Source of the DNA: JBEKTY01 sp049515555
Lineage (GTDB): Bacteria; Planctomycetota; Planctomycetia; Pirellulales; Thermoguttaceae
Assembly (NCBI GenBank): GCA_049515555.1
Contig: JBEKTY010000001.1
Location: forward strand, 1-64,000
Direction of reading: 5' to 3'
Length of the DNA stretch: 64,000 nucleotides
Shown one piece after another: positions 56,101 to 60,280 of this stretch; the first letter of the stretch is position 1; every line of letters begins with the position of its first letter. Made by a program: the position numbers and the translations under genes. The notes beneath the pieces were generated by a model. It had not been told where the DNA came from and did no database searches. It saw only the letters and a program-made list of their open reading frames with translations.

Positions 56101-56985
56101 GGCGAAGCGGCCAAAACTGCCGGCCGTGATCGATAGCGCGCCGCTGGCCGAGCCCGACGGCGTCAGCGTCACCAATGACGACAACGGCGTCTGTTCGAGT
56201 TCTCTCAGGGAGATGTCTCCGCGCGGATCGGAATCCGGATCGTTCAGTGTGACGTTGAGCCGAGCATCGAGGCTCATCGAGCCGCCGCCGAGCTGCGCGT
56301 CATAGAAGCCCAGGTTCATCGGGCCGGCCAGGACCGAGCCGCTCGCGCTGGCCGAAGCGCTAAATGAGCTGACGCAAATGAAGAAGGCGTCCTGGGGCGC
56401 CAGGCTGGGGGCCAAGTCCATGCCAAAGGAGAAATCCAGACGAGCGCTGGCCGAGAGACCGACGGTAATTGACGGGTTGAAGGCCAGTCCCATCGCGTCG
56501 CCGTGCGGGCCGAGGCTGATGCCGCTGCTGAGCGACCGCTCGGCCTGCAAGACCAGATGGAAGACCAGCTCGCTCTTACCGGACTGGCTAACGACGACGA
56601 CGCTGACACTCGCGGGGTCGATCGTGATTGTCAGATTGCCGGCCGTCTGGCTGAGACCCTGGATCGCGGCCAACAATTCGTCGGTCGTGGGCGCGCAATT
56701 GCCATTGAGGTACGGCGCCAGCGGCGTGACCAGCCCTTGTTGTAGGATGCCGCTCAGGTCGAGCGAGTCTCCCAACGACCGGCTGATGACCGGCAATGGC
56801 TGCGCCGCCAAGCCGTACTGATCCAGTGTGCCGGCCCAATCGGCCAGACCATTGAGCCCGGCCAATAGGCACTGCTGCTGCGACGGCGAGATGACTGCCA
56901 ACAGCAGCCGGCGTTCGAGGGGCTCGAATGCCAGCTTCCGGAGGCTCTCCCCCCGCCGCCCCATGTCCGTCCGTTTCGTCGACAT
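41149..56985 (-). CDS. Giant modular surface protein, 5,278 residues
   Basis: ATG 56985 is chosen: AAGGAGGT lies 5 nt before it, and a promoter at 57096-57123 would place the longer start (57096) outside the mRNA. Residues 20-30 are FEPLERRLLLA, the planctomycete export motif of giant proteins. Residues ~45-1640 are beta-rich units with repeated LGDxLDLxxIL openings and Asp-rich calcium-type loops. Residues ~1675-1780 resemble a PPC domain (DVDWYRFDLLRPDSVDVD). Residues ~1790-3150 contain two beta-helix regions (LIQDCTFRANAIGMRIDS) separated by an Ig-like link. Residues ~3347-4115 are four PA14-like repeats, ~4260-4800 five Ig-like repeats, ~4806-4995 an autotransporter-strand-like helix (GGTTVNDGTLIVASAGAL), and the last ~280 residues a Ser/Thr/Pro/Ala-rich tail. 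Probably an adhesin or cell-surface scaffold. No catalytic domain or C-terminal anchor is recognised. Confidence 0.9.
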   Translation of the reverse strand: MSTKRTDMGRRGESLRKLAFEPLERRLLLAVISPSQQQCLLAGLNGLADWAGTLDQYGLAAQPLPVISRSLGDSLDLSGILQQGLVTPLAPYLNGNCAPTTDELLAAIQGLSQTAGNLTITIDPASVSVVVVSQSGKSELVFHLVLQAERSLSSGISLGPHGDAMGLAFNPSITVGLSASARLDFSFGMDLAPSLAPQDAFFICVSSFSASASASGSVLAGPMNLGFYDAQLGGGSMSLDARLNVTLNDPDSDPRGDISLRELEQTPLSSLVTLTPSGSASGALSITAGSFGRFAPSGPLGVSFTSDNPFIAPDLSFTGDSELLDFTNLSNYTFLGIVDQLGNWLDRLRSTSVLDASLHLTANSRLGDLLDLRSILTGGLIAKLEDSQGVPTFRSAQTLETALETVLGLPPGTIGGNYDATTHELSYHMVISGTIAAGTQPFGIDISLDPLSNLTTSSGDGSDNNVVTVSGNGTLEVTLGVDLSPPQAELVATAAGPANGRLSADAVFSLSIGDASPVAVTVPRAVTAGNSGPDDLVAEFNTALAAAGLGSSVVAGREGDRLTLTTPGNGLLAVLEADAANPIVTEVGFRPRQMASDSICQHAFVEGASISGTAVLAAANINAAANLGFLQASVAGGSGTASATVNLQLKAPGDSSPGGRLSLDDLFAALAGNIASIVVGPQISGSVSLRLPLMISYNVPGIPTAAPELDVNWTDITNPGTLSLTFNNADVPLKLSRLSGATIADAMQNLGDYLHSVEALPPAAQPIPGLDCSIGQIVAFADRFQALAANLKEAPAGVLSGLKTAIEQAFGLDDSAVGLSWENDTVLRIDLTLGCTASKQLPIDVDLAGLGSGDPGHLVDLHGTALLTVETGAVFQLDCGIDLSDASNPRPFLYDTSNLTLSVKAAGNNIEFATVIGPLEVWIEQGSVVLDADGNPATLAVTLQDAEADGRIYLSALGPGNARLHLAGQVHVVLPVYYPTESDFWDTVRLTVTDLGDPASITFSAPDFESAFHNFDLLNNLDALPDEIDGVLGEIQKSLAAQLAGKSLPVIGDKLSDAFDFVQEIQDCISQGLRDRFNETVNHTPAVVQAALFDALGPAGLNLLVGKNPGGPVTPDDITVTTSDTDGDGLKDDQVDIDLKLGQGYTLVDTPIKFDTGLPALGLEVDGNVQLAVGFTWDLAMGINRDGFYLDTSPSNELQVELQATIPGLRAKGHLGFFQVDVSDDAQDPSSLGLTINVTLLNPQCTGNKLTFAELARGGWTPEQLLDVSIQGGATIHLDLVTSFQGDARFPSLAADLEVRWPFSGGLSGDQPTVVFDNVRLSVGEFVSDFAGPILKEVQKFTQPLQPIVDFLTTPVPVLKDLGLQWTPLDIAAALGIDTGDCERYLSAVAGIVDVIDSMPIVSDSIFVPLGSFDLSTTDLRGKQELTGAPFDFSAPAVDPRQAYPFLGGMEQAGISLPIIDDPASIFGLLTGQDVNLVLYDLPDFHLELPVFDYSLPILTVLFVTLDGVFGGDIDADMHLKFGYDTHGLRKFQETQDPWDVFSGFYISERENADGTGKPVPEGSLSVTIDAGLELNAVVAAVGVSAGVTASLNASLPDTDNDGKSHADEFLANLDRGLLCSLDVSGDVKAHLDAYLEVLGKRKDRQIADTTLAKFDLTPPQIYHDRFDVNGSDPNATQATATYLGVGPGLHVDGLSLQSPTDVDWYRFDLLRPDSVDVDVRFSNSRGNVDLQVYDAVGNLLGQSVTDQDREVVSLAGVPAGSYYARVTGRGQLNNYMLAVEPGPTSSTRVIYVSPAEPAGQSPDLSRCYYTSEPGNDANSGLSYRKPKATLQSVLATYDLGPNDLVVFDTGSYPSGATIAADDGGATYVGSMGGSSLSDVTLDGSDNSRFYGLEFLGGGTGLTIAGGGANDAADNLIQDCTFRANAIGMRIDSREPNLIEDNSFAGNTQTGLYVGPGATVTLQGNDVSGNATGIDCESKVAEIYGNSIHDNIVGMTSLQGVLGPDNPAPFGAEGGKTPNNIYGNQTGVLVPGGASGVIVHFNDIHNNAIGIEQLGDNSLIIANDIHDNRKTDGTGIGIRGAGVLGPGGWGGDLYNLIRGNDIGVWTLPGAEVRFNRIYDNTTGVYAGKDPGDPFVHHNLIYDNTGRGILVDGAQGVDIRNNTIYSTAGNGVELTGSASNVDVRNNIIWTGSGVGLYVSADSQFGYTSDYNDLYTSGGGGRVAFQGKDFYDLYDWQAEAESDLHSIGYTVVDPGLDNPQFVDLAAGDFHLLTGSTCIDAGDPRSSVALEPSPNGGRIDLGAYGDTPEAGVSANCWLRVTNPCFYTDLVPSRTYTISWDTYNVPGDTLLDIDLTLAGGDKVADIATGIQVSAGSITWTPGDFVTGNLTKRYRIRIATVDESLIASSREAFAIPNVVPGDANTFYVNDASQDGDQYTTAAGNNRNTGTSPADPKAAIRPIVLSYALGPGDSVLVDTGNYVEAVNLNLSANPIPFDPRMNTVRGALITGPTGGGGVARIDRANPFPGSVAFDLIGSDNMSVKYLTIVGAEIGVHVRGGSTGFVARQDVFSNHTRDGVRVEGASDGAQFQNCTFSGNGRHGLFVDSLLGFIDSSTACDNVAIGMALRNVGATTVTGSTVYNNATGIDSINPGGAQAVVGDPQLDDSKGNLVYDNTQGGIFASGNVLVAGNTVYTNGGTGIRLDNGADAVRNVVWGHVIGISALGSTSNILENRVYDDSDTGVIASFASNVERNVVYTNGAYGIHADRFSGLIDHNLVYESGDTSIWVEGPGTGAQITNNTVYEPCADNTTQETTVTCTEQWTIDLATLDPSRGPYTVTFQGTVQIKYQDPIAIDPNDGSTFNLGPGGGFDATTADAVPDGYEWFIPFDVVWLDLRSLGDTPWGPIELRLSPLQMSEGGIYVTSSGGLLTGYSQCELFLSFYFVQPRITVFSPIEPISQADPRPIWMDQGFSGQTLSDYQVLQVPLSQVVPGAAVPLSMNPPSDLPEGNCTVDGWSPLPDPPSVHEDRGRYSAGTGIHVSAGSSHVLLRNNAVYVEGRESRMHQPPPPMSYDIVVDSDSTNAWHSDFNIFTTLHGCTGEWAGCDAPTLRAWQIASRDDRFSIDPPVETMWVDPDGSDDRLGWQGPSLAGDGRDDNFHLRSPFGEAAQGALAPVEQFDASGTQLPVMQAVTWQYDAIPDENYLSPGADWSDPAYDYSQEPVSNGKLIDLGAYGNTDQASQSAPQYVHIVYPLGFEQLLQGETYEIQWRSEDPMDPSELVRIELRHGDSSGPLETVIADWTAPNTGSYLWTVPVYVAPANDYVVVVLRGGVTAEAPGVVGASRRWFSIEVPSANLVPGFAVTNYQANLSIGSLADAQSVIDNPADQSWSVSETAATINYLNTGSGAHFGGDKPFPNMAGTAECDNFVVRATGIVFIPSAGEWTFGVNSDDGFSLELGGADFQSGVNYTGATGGDTLLYDSGRGPGDTLGTFSFPAAGNYELTLVYFQGWGGAEVELYAAEGTKTTFDSAFRLVGDTANGGLSVSSAPMAGFAVTNYKASTASIGSLADAQSVIDNPADRSWSVSETAATINYLNTGPDGQFAGGRPFPNMPNQVEYNNFVLRVTGTISVPSGGDWTFGVTSDDGFSLELTGTTFVSGTNYSSAGDDTLACDWMRSASDTLGTFNFLGAGNYDLTLLYFQNYGGAALQLWAAQGMKTGYDNTFRLVGDTANGGLSVTSAGAPGFAVTNYKANLGGGVWNLASAQSVIDNPAWSVSETAATINYVNTGWGGHFAGDRSFPGMPNAPEYDRFVVKATGSVYIPSAGDWTFGVNSDDGFSLQIGGATFVSGVGYTGGTGGDTLLGDLLRGANDTLGTFNFPAEGVYDLTLVYFQNTGGAEVELYAAPGTRGSYDSTFRLVGDTANGGLAMVPLPPPGFAVTNYQSNLGSIANLADAESVIDNVANQSWSASETVTTINYLNTGSPGRFTGDRPFPGMPNSVNYNCFVLRATGRVYIPTAGDWTFGVNSDDGFSLQIGGATFVSGVGCTGGTAGDMLLGDLLRGANDTLGTFNFPAAGGYGLTLVYFQNGGAAEVELWAAQGIKTIYDNTFRLVGDTANGGLAMVSIAAQTPGDAPPPTVLQTSPQLVELGQPTNGSPSRLTVTFSDARMLGAGDPAAYEFRWAGPDGTFDDGDDVVYPLAALYAPGVGYLDQSTAVVSLLPAPYPTLLPPGNYRFTVHGSRIMDSLSRNFLDGNGDGTAGDDCVRFFTIDRTAPAVSIAGVVPNLRNTPVSQITIVFTEAVRGLGLDDVRLTRDGGADLLTGANILTSSDGITWTLPNLDGATAADGNYTLELTPANLDIRDLAGNSLAMSASTTWTMETTRPTAQFAAVASDPSSQGVSQVTLVFSKAVVNFDLDDLTLTRNGVEIPLTGDQVLSTSDSANWTLGNLAALTSPEGIYMLTLDGETSGITDLFGNSPAAGTFEVWETDCTPPQAHIVDVAPDPRRTAVDQIVIVFNEPVAGVNLADLSLTRDGGENLLTGDQTVATTDGMNWTLGNLGGLTAPPGRYVLTLTAAGSGIQDLAGNPLPLDAVDTWVVDTTPPTAGIVAVDPDPRHTPVGRITIQFGEPVTGFNLADLSLTCDGGGNLLTGGAATLTSSDNATWTLGNLAPLTAANGEYRLTLSAAGSGIQDAAGNPLAGDAVETWVRDAVPPSVSIIDVTPAPSISPVSQIQIVFSKPVDHCDLCDLVLTYDGGDNLLPGSATLTTMDDATWTLGNLAGLTNRLGAYALLLAAPGSQIADRAGNLLQRGTKETWVFVSHTMTWNGSADDDWENGTRWTGSPPAYPDRTVDTVVDTPRTIIVDNAEEANSLAIGNAGCVAIASNGALTITEDVSVTAGARLEMTVGATVSVGGTLTVDDGSVVGGALNAACFDLRSGTVIADLSGPGSLTKDTGGTVTLSGNNDCQGGTTVNDGTLIVASAGALTPGTNLSITGNGAVVLASDLGQAIDLSALSIDLGGGGLAPAPTAPNSSAEAATTGQTTCGPVTKSGTAVQSPLPFAAGAGNVVSAGAVGANPVAVQPVEQSPATVVTASPGNATSALPQPVTLLIGSGTSGKSLGTAANTTSQAKHVATGSSPVQPQVAPTKLKPESSSPSAGATTEVARRLSGKISVGTPGTSLAPESRIVLPRSLGPTTTTVKGNDQVAPVAGKQQQSAQVLGKPTSAATKGSSGPAATPSKSAKSHDAALLASKPSTLANELGWLFDLLQSAAKKRSAEEDGTARSAVDAVLASR
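42590..44210 (-). repeat. Five tandem Ig-like units within the giant gene
   Basis: Units of about 325 nt share the plan VxPxPR..PVSQIxIVF, then a LxxLxLTRDGGxNLLTG strand and WTLGNLxxLT, closing with LTLxAxGSGIxDLAGNxL. Protein similarity is strong but DNA identity moderate, implying older duplications than in the PA14 array. Confidence 0.75.
44641..46943 (-). repeat. Four tandem PA14-like units within the giant gene
   Basis: Units at about 46381-46943, 45805-46368, 45233-45789 and 44647-45216 each begin GFAVTNYxxxL, carry NSDDGFSLxxGG, DTLGTFxF and LTLVYFQ, and end FRLVGDTANGGL. Segments of neighbouring units are almost identical in DNA, for example 44812-44965 against 45392-45545. PA14 domains commonly bind glycans. 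Confidence 0.8.
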
Positions 56986-57095
56986 CACAGACCTCCTTGG
57001 CGAAAAAGGAAAGGTCCCGCGATTGTCGACCGCGACGTCACCAGACTCCCCGCTCCATAAACTCTGCGAGCTGACGTTACGGGCGATACTGTTCA

Positions 57096-57123
57096 ATATA
57101 TTTGCCGTGGCGAGTACGTCAAG
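57096..57123 (-). promoter_or_regulatory. Sigma70-like promoter of the giant gene
   Basis: On the minus strand TTGACG (57123-57118) and TATATT (57101-57096) are 16 nt apart in a local AT-rich patch. Transcription would start near 57088, leaving a leader of about 100 nt before the ATG at 56985. Confidence 0.55.
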
Positions 57124-57205
57124 AGAATGGCATTTTATTTGCCTCGAAACCGGTCTGGTTATCGATCTCTGTGGAGGGCGTATTGCGAGGCAACTCCGGG
57201 ATTAA

Positions 57206-57310
57206 CGGGAGGGTTTAGCCCAGAACTTCTCCCGGGCCCCTCGACCGTTTGATGCCTTGCTGGCCAAGTATCCCGACCTCAGCGCGGTACGGGTGGTGGA
57301 GGAGATCGCC
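57206..57310 (+). mobile_element. Remnant of an IS21-family IstA-like transposase
   Basis: The plus-strand frame reads NFSRAPRPFDALLAKYPDLS, then AVRVVEEIARGENGY. This resembles the segment of IS21-type transposases between the helix-turn-helix and the catalytic core (L-x-x-Y-P-D-L-S-A-x-R-x-x-E-E). Only about 35 residues survive, and no second gene, terminal repeat or catalytic domain is present. The opposite strand is read by a decayed small gene. Confidence 0.4.
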
Positions 57311-57621
57311 CGCGGAGAAAACGGGTATCCGCGTCCTGACCTTTCCCCCAAGTCGGTGGATTTCCCTTCTGATCCTGGCCTGATTCCCCATGCGTGTGAA
57401 GAGGCCCTTTTCCAGTTGATCGAAGGCATCCGACATCTCCTTGAAGAGTTGGACGAACTTCTTCTGGTCTTCCTGGCGAAGAACGGGTTGCCCTCTCGCA
57501 GCAGCGAATGGTCATTCCAGTAGGCAGTCGGCTGAAAATACAGGGTCGAGCCGGCATCGGCGAACAGCAGGACGCCGAACGGGGTCGGCAGTGACAGGCG
57601 AGTCTTGATTCTACACATCAT
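57215..57621 (-). pseudogene. Frameshifted small gene of unknown family
   Basis: From ATG 57621 (or 57618) the protein reads MMCRIKTRLSLPTPFGVLLF, then ADAGSTLYFQPTAYWNDHSL and LREGNPFFARK. The protein-like pattern then moves to the next frame near 57480: RQEDQKKFVQLFKEMSDAF, then DQLEKGLFTRMGNQARIRRE and IHRLGGK. Beyond ~57320 it runs antisense into the transposase remnant. One indel would restore a protein of at least 100 residues. The family is not recognised. Confidence 0.45.
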
Positions 57622-57666
57622 TTGACACGATTGTTTGGCCAGTCCGGTCTGCCGCACCGGTTTCGA

Positions 57667-59895
57667 TCAGTGGAAGGATCGCCCTTTTGCTTCGGCGGCT
57701 CGACGGCGGCAATGACGCTGTCGGATTCGCCAGGCAATCGAAAGAAAGATGAGACCCAAAAGGGCGAACCAACGCCAATCAGAGCAGCCCATCTTGATCA
57801 TAACCTGAGGTGTGACCGAGACGCTGCTGGCTTGTGCAGCGGCAACGAATTTGTTCGGAGCCGACATCGCACCGAGGATCTTGCCACGGGAAAAAGCCCA
57901 GTCTTTCACTGCATTGTAAGCTTGCTGCTCCCGCCCGACCTCGCCATACGAAAGGTGGCAGCCGTCGGTCCTGCCAAACCAGAGACTCTTCCAGGGAATC
58001 AGCGAAGCAAGACTGGGATCGGCCAGTTCCCAGCCAACCTCCGTGTGAACTTCGATCCAGGCGTGGGCTCCACCGGGATGGTTCCACGTTGTCGATGACG
58101 ACCAGAACGGCGGATACGGCGGGAGATACAACCCTGAAATCGCCTTGGAGGGAATCTTGGCGGCCCGGCAGAGTGCCACGGTGAGGTTGGCGAACTCGCC
58201 GCACCCTCCTTCACCCGTCTCGTAGGCTTTGAGGGCCGATTGGCTTGTCATCGTGCGGCTCCCCTTCGGCCAGGAAAGGCAAGAGGAGGCGAACTTGAAG
58301 ATCCGGTAGGCGTCGCCGCGGCTTTGACCATCGGCAAGCTCGCCGACCTTCTCCACGAACGCTGCATTGCCCGACTCGATGTCCTTTCGGGGTTGCACTT
58401 GCCACTCTTCGACCGGCCCTTCCCATCGTGCCCGGCCTCGCCACAAGACGACATCATAGGCAATGACGGCCTCCTTGGTTTCCGCATGGCGAACATCTCC
58501 ACTGAGTTTGACTACATCGACCTCGGGCCCTTCTTCCCGTGACTGATCCCCCTCCCAGGACACCGTCACATTCTCAACCCGCTGATAGTGGCCGGTGTTG
58601 GGCAACATCACCCCAAGGAAGACCCGGGAGTCGGCTTCCTTGGCCTGAAACGAGTAACACTCGGAGACGTGATAACGGACTGTCGTCGGAAGCCAGAACC
58701 AAGCGCTAGCAACCAGGAGGACCGCCAGGGCTCTTCCGAGGAGCCACTTAAGGACTCGTCGGACAGGTCGATTGGCACGCGCTTGACGATTGACCATGAC
58801 ATTCTGCCTGGCGTGCTCTTCTAGCAAAGAATGCCAGGCTTGTTTGTGCGTCTTCCAAATTCTCCAGAGTTCCGGCACAACTCGCCACAGAATGACGGCA
58901 TTCACCAGCAGAACGCCCCAGAGAAGCGATCGGATAAGCCACGACGGTCCGGGAACATTAGAAATGAAGAATTGCGTTTCGCTGTCGTTTACAATACCCA
59001 GCAAACAACCCGCGAGAACAACGCTTGGGAGAATCAGCACAACCACGATAGCGGAGAGGTACAGGTTCACCGTTGGGCGATTATTCCGCAAGTCTTGTCC
59101 GATGCGCGAAAGCCACAGTACAAAGAACGCCCAGCCCGCGAAGGTCGGCAACATCGGCCCCCCGCCGGTTATGACTGCCTGTTGCCACAGTTCGAGCCCC
59201 GGCCCGGAGGTGCCACCTGAATGAGGGCGCCCATGAATTCCCCAGAAGTCGCTCCGCGCGAAGTCATAGCGTCCGAAGAACATCTCGCCCAAAGCGTGTC
59301 CCCCTTCGTGGAAGAAGAGGTACAAGAAGAGCGTCACAAACACAAGGAGAAGCATCTGAAACGCGTAAACGCTCACTGCACGGTGCCTCAGATTCTTGGA
59401 TTTTCGGGCAATGAACGCCCCGACGCCCGAAAGGACCAACAAGCCCAAGATTGCGTGTGGCCAAATCCGCCATCTTGCGACATGAGCTGGCGGCTCCTCG
59501 CCGGCAATAACGACCAGCCCCCCCTTGTCTCCGGCTTCTTGGCGCAAGGCGACGGTGTAACTCCCGGGGGGAATTTGATGTCCGCACGTAAAGCGGGTGG
59601 CCTGAGTGACCGGACCATTGTAGGAAAAGGGGGCTTTGCTGCCGGAAATAGAGAGCCACAAGCGCTCATGGTTCGCCTGCGGACGTGCCCCCACATAGAA
59701 CTGGTCAACGGTCTGCGAAGTCGTGAAAGACGCAGAAGCGTTTGCTCTTCCTCCCTGAAGCTCCAACACGCAGAGAGCGTCCTTCGCAAGATTGTCGATT
59801 TCACGTGCCTCGTCCGTGCAAGTCGCCCAAAACGCAAGGGCGACGCAGAGGATGGCAATTGATATAACGCAAACACTTATTATCGGTGTTTTCAT
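57667..59895 (-). CDS. Membrane protein fusing an HEGGH metalloprotease-like module to a transglutaminase-like domain
   Basis: 742 residues from ATG 59895 (the frame is open to 60000; this start opens with the first hydrophobic segment). Residues 4-23 are a signal anchor. Residues ~45-130 form a small beta domain (VDQFYVGARPQANHERLWLS). Membrane segments lie at ~147-165, 177-197, 245-263, 278-300, 317-340 and 384-402. HEGGH at 196-200 sits at the end of a helix, as in M50-type site-2 proteases, and GGGPMLPTFAGW (244-255) recalls their second motif; a clear third zinc ligand is not seen. Residues ~490-660 are transglutaminase-like with a complete triad: Cys565 in GEGGCGEFAN, His611 in GGAHAWIEV and Asp626 in WELADPS. 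A last membrane helix spans ~708-724. The ATG overlaps an 18-codon upstream frame (ATGA). Confidence 0.8.
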   Translation of the reverse strand: MKTPIISVCVISIAILCVALAFWATCTDEAREIDNLAKDALCVLELQGGRANASASFTTSQTVDQFYVGARPQANHERLWLSISGSKAPFSYNGPVTQATRFTCGHQIPPGSYTVALRQEAGDKGGLVVIAGEEPPAHVARWRIWPHAILGLLVLSGVGAFIARKSKNLRHRAVSVYAFQMLLLVFVTLFLYLFFHEGGHALGEMFFGRYDFARSDFWGIHGRPHSGGTSGPGLELWQQAVITGGGPMLPTFAGWAFFVLWLSRIGQDLRNNRPTVNLYLSAIVVVLILPSVVLAGCLLGIVNDSETQFFISNVPGPSWLIRSLLWGVLLVNAVILWRVVPELWRIWKTHKQAWHSLLEEHARQNVMVNRQARANRPVRRVLKWLLGRALAVLLVASAWFWLPTTVRYHVSECYSFQAKEADSRVFLGVMLPNTGHYQRVENVTVSWEGDQSREEGPEVDVVKLSGDVRHAETKEAVIAYDVVLWRGRARWEGPVEEWQVQPRKDIESGNAAFVEKVGELADGQSRGDAYRIFKFASSCLSWPKGSRTMTSQSALKAYETGEGGCGEFANLTVALCRAAKIPSKAISGLYLPPYPPFWSSSTTWNHPGGAHAWIEVHTEVGWELADPSLASLIPWKSLWFGRTDGCHLSYGEVGREQQAYNAVKDWAFSRGKILGAMSAPNKFVAAAQASSVSVTPQVMIKMGCSDWRWFALLGLIFLSIAWRIRQRHCRRRAAEAKGRSFH

Positions 59896-59948
59896 CGGCT
59901 TCTCAATAGAAACGTTGCCAACGCCGCTCTGACCAATGCTCGTTTCAT
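59892..59948 (-). CDS. Possible 18-residue leader peptide coupled to the fusion gene
   Basis: ATG 59948 follows AAAGGA and encodes MKRALVRAALATFLLRSR. Its TGA overlaps the ATG of the 742-residue gene by 4 nt, so ribosomes could couple the two. The basic, hydrophobic peptide resembles the start of a signal sequence, so it may also be a truncated gene start. Confidence 0.3.
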   Translation of the reverse strand: MKRALVRAALATFLLRSR

Positions 59949-60132
59949 GGCTTTTCCCTATTCCTTTGGTCGGCCTCACCCGCGGATGCACTCGTGGCAA
60001 TGGGCATCATGGCGGCCGCCGCCACATCAAGTGAATGCTGCTTCACACCAGGTCTCTATTCCCTCCTTGCGATTGAGACGGCCGATGTGTCGAGAAGGTT
60101 CCATCTCTTACCGGCCTCCATCCTCCGCCACC

Positions 60133-60270
60133 TCATTCGGTCTCTTCATAAATGCCCACAATACCACTGCGGTAAACTCGGTAGGTGAAAGAAACGTCGT
60201 TTGCCGTGGGATGGATCAAGGTGACGAACCAGGACCACTCATCGTCATGCCCTCCGGGCTGCTCCAGCAC
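60133..60270 (-). CDS. Possible small ORF behind the repeat-protein gene
   Basis: GTG 60270 opens 45 codons reading VLEQPGGHDDEWSWFVTLIH, then PTANDVSFTYRVYRSGIVGI and YEETE. The composition is protein-like and the frame ends just after strand-like segments, but no ribosome site is convincing. It may be a small gene, or the detached tail of the upstream protein after a frameshift. Confidence 0.25.
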   Translation of the reverse strand: MLEQPGGHDDEWSWFVTLIHPTANDVSFTYRVYRSGIVGIYEETE

Positions 60271-60280
60271 GGGCTGATTC

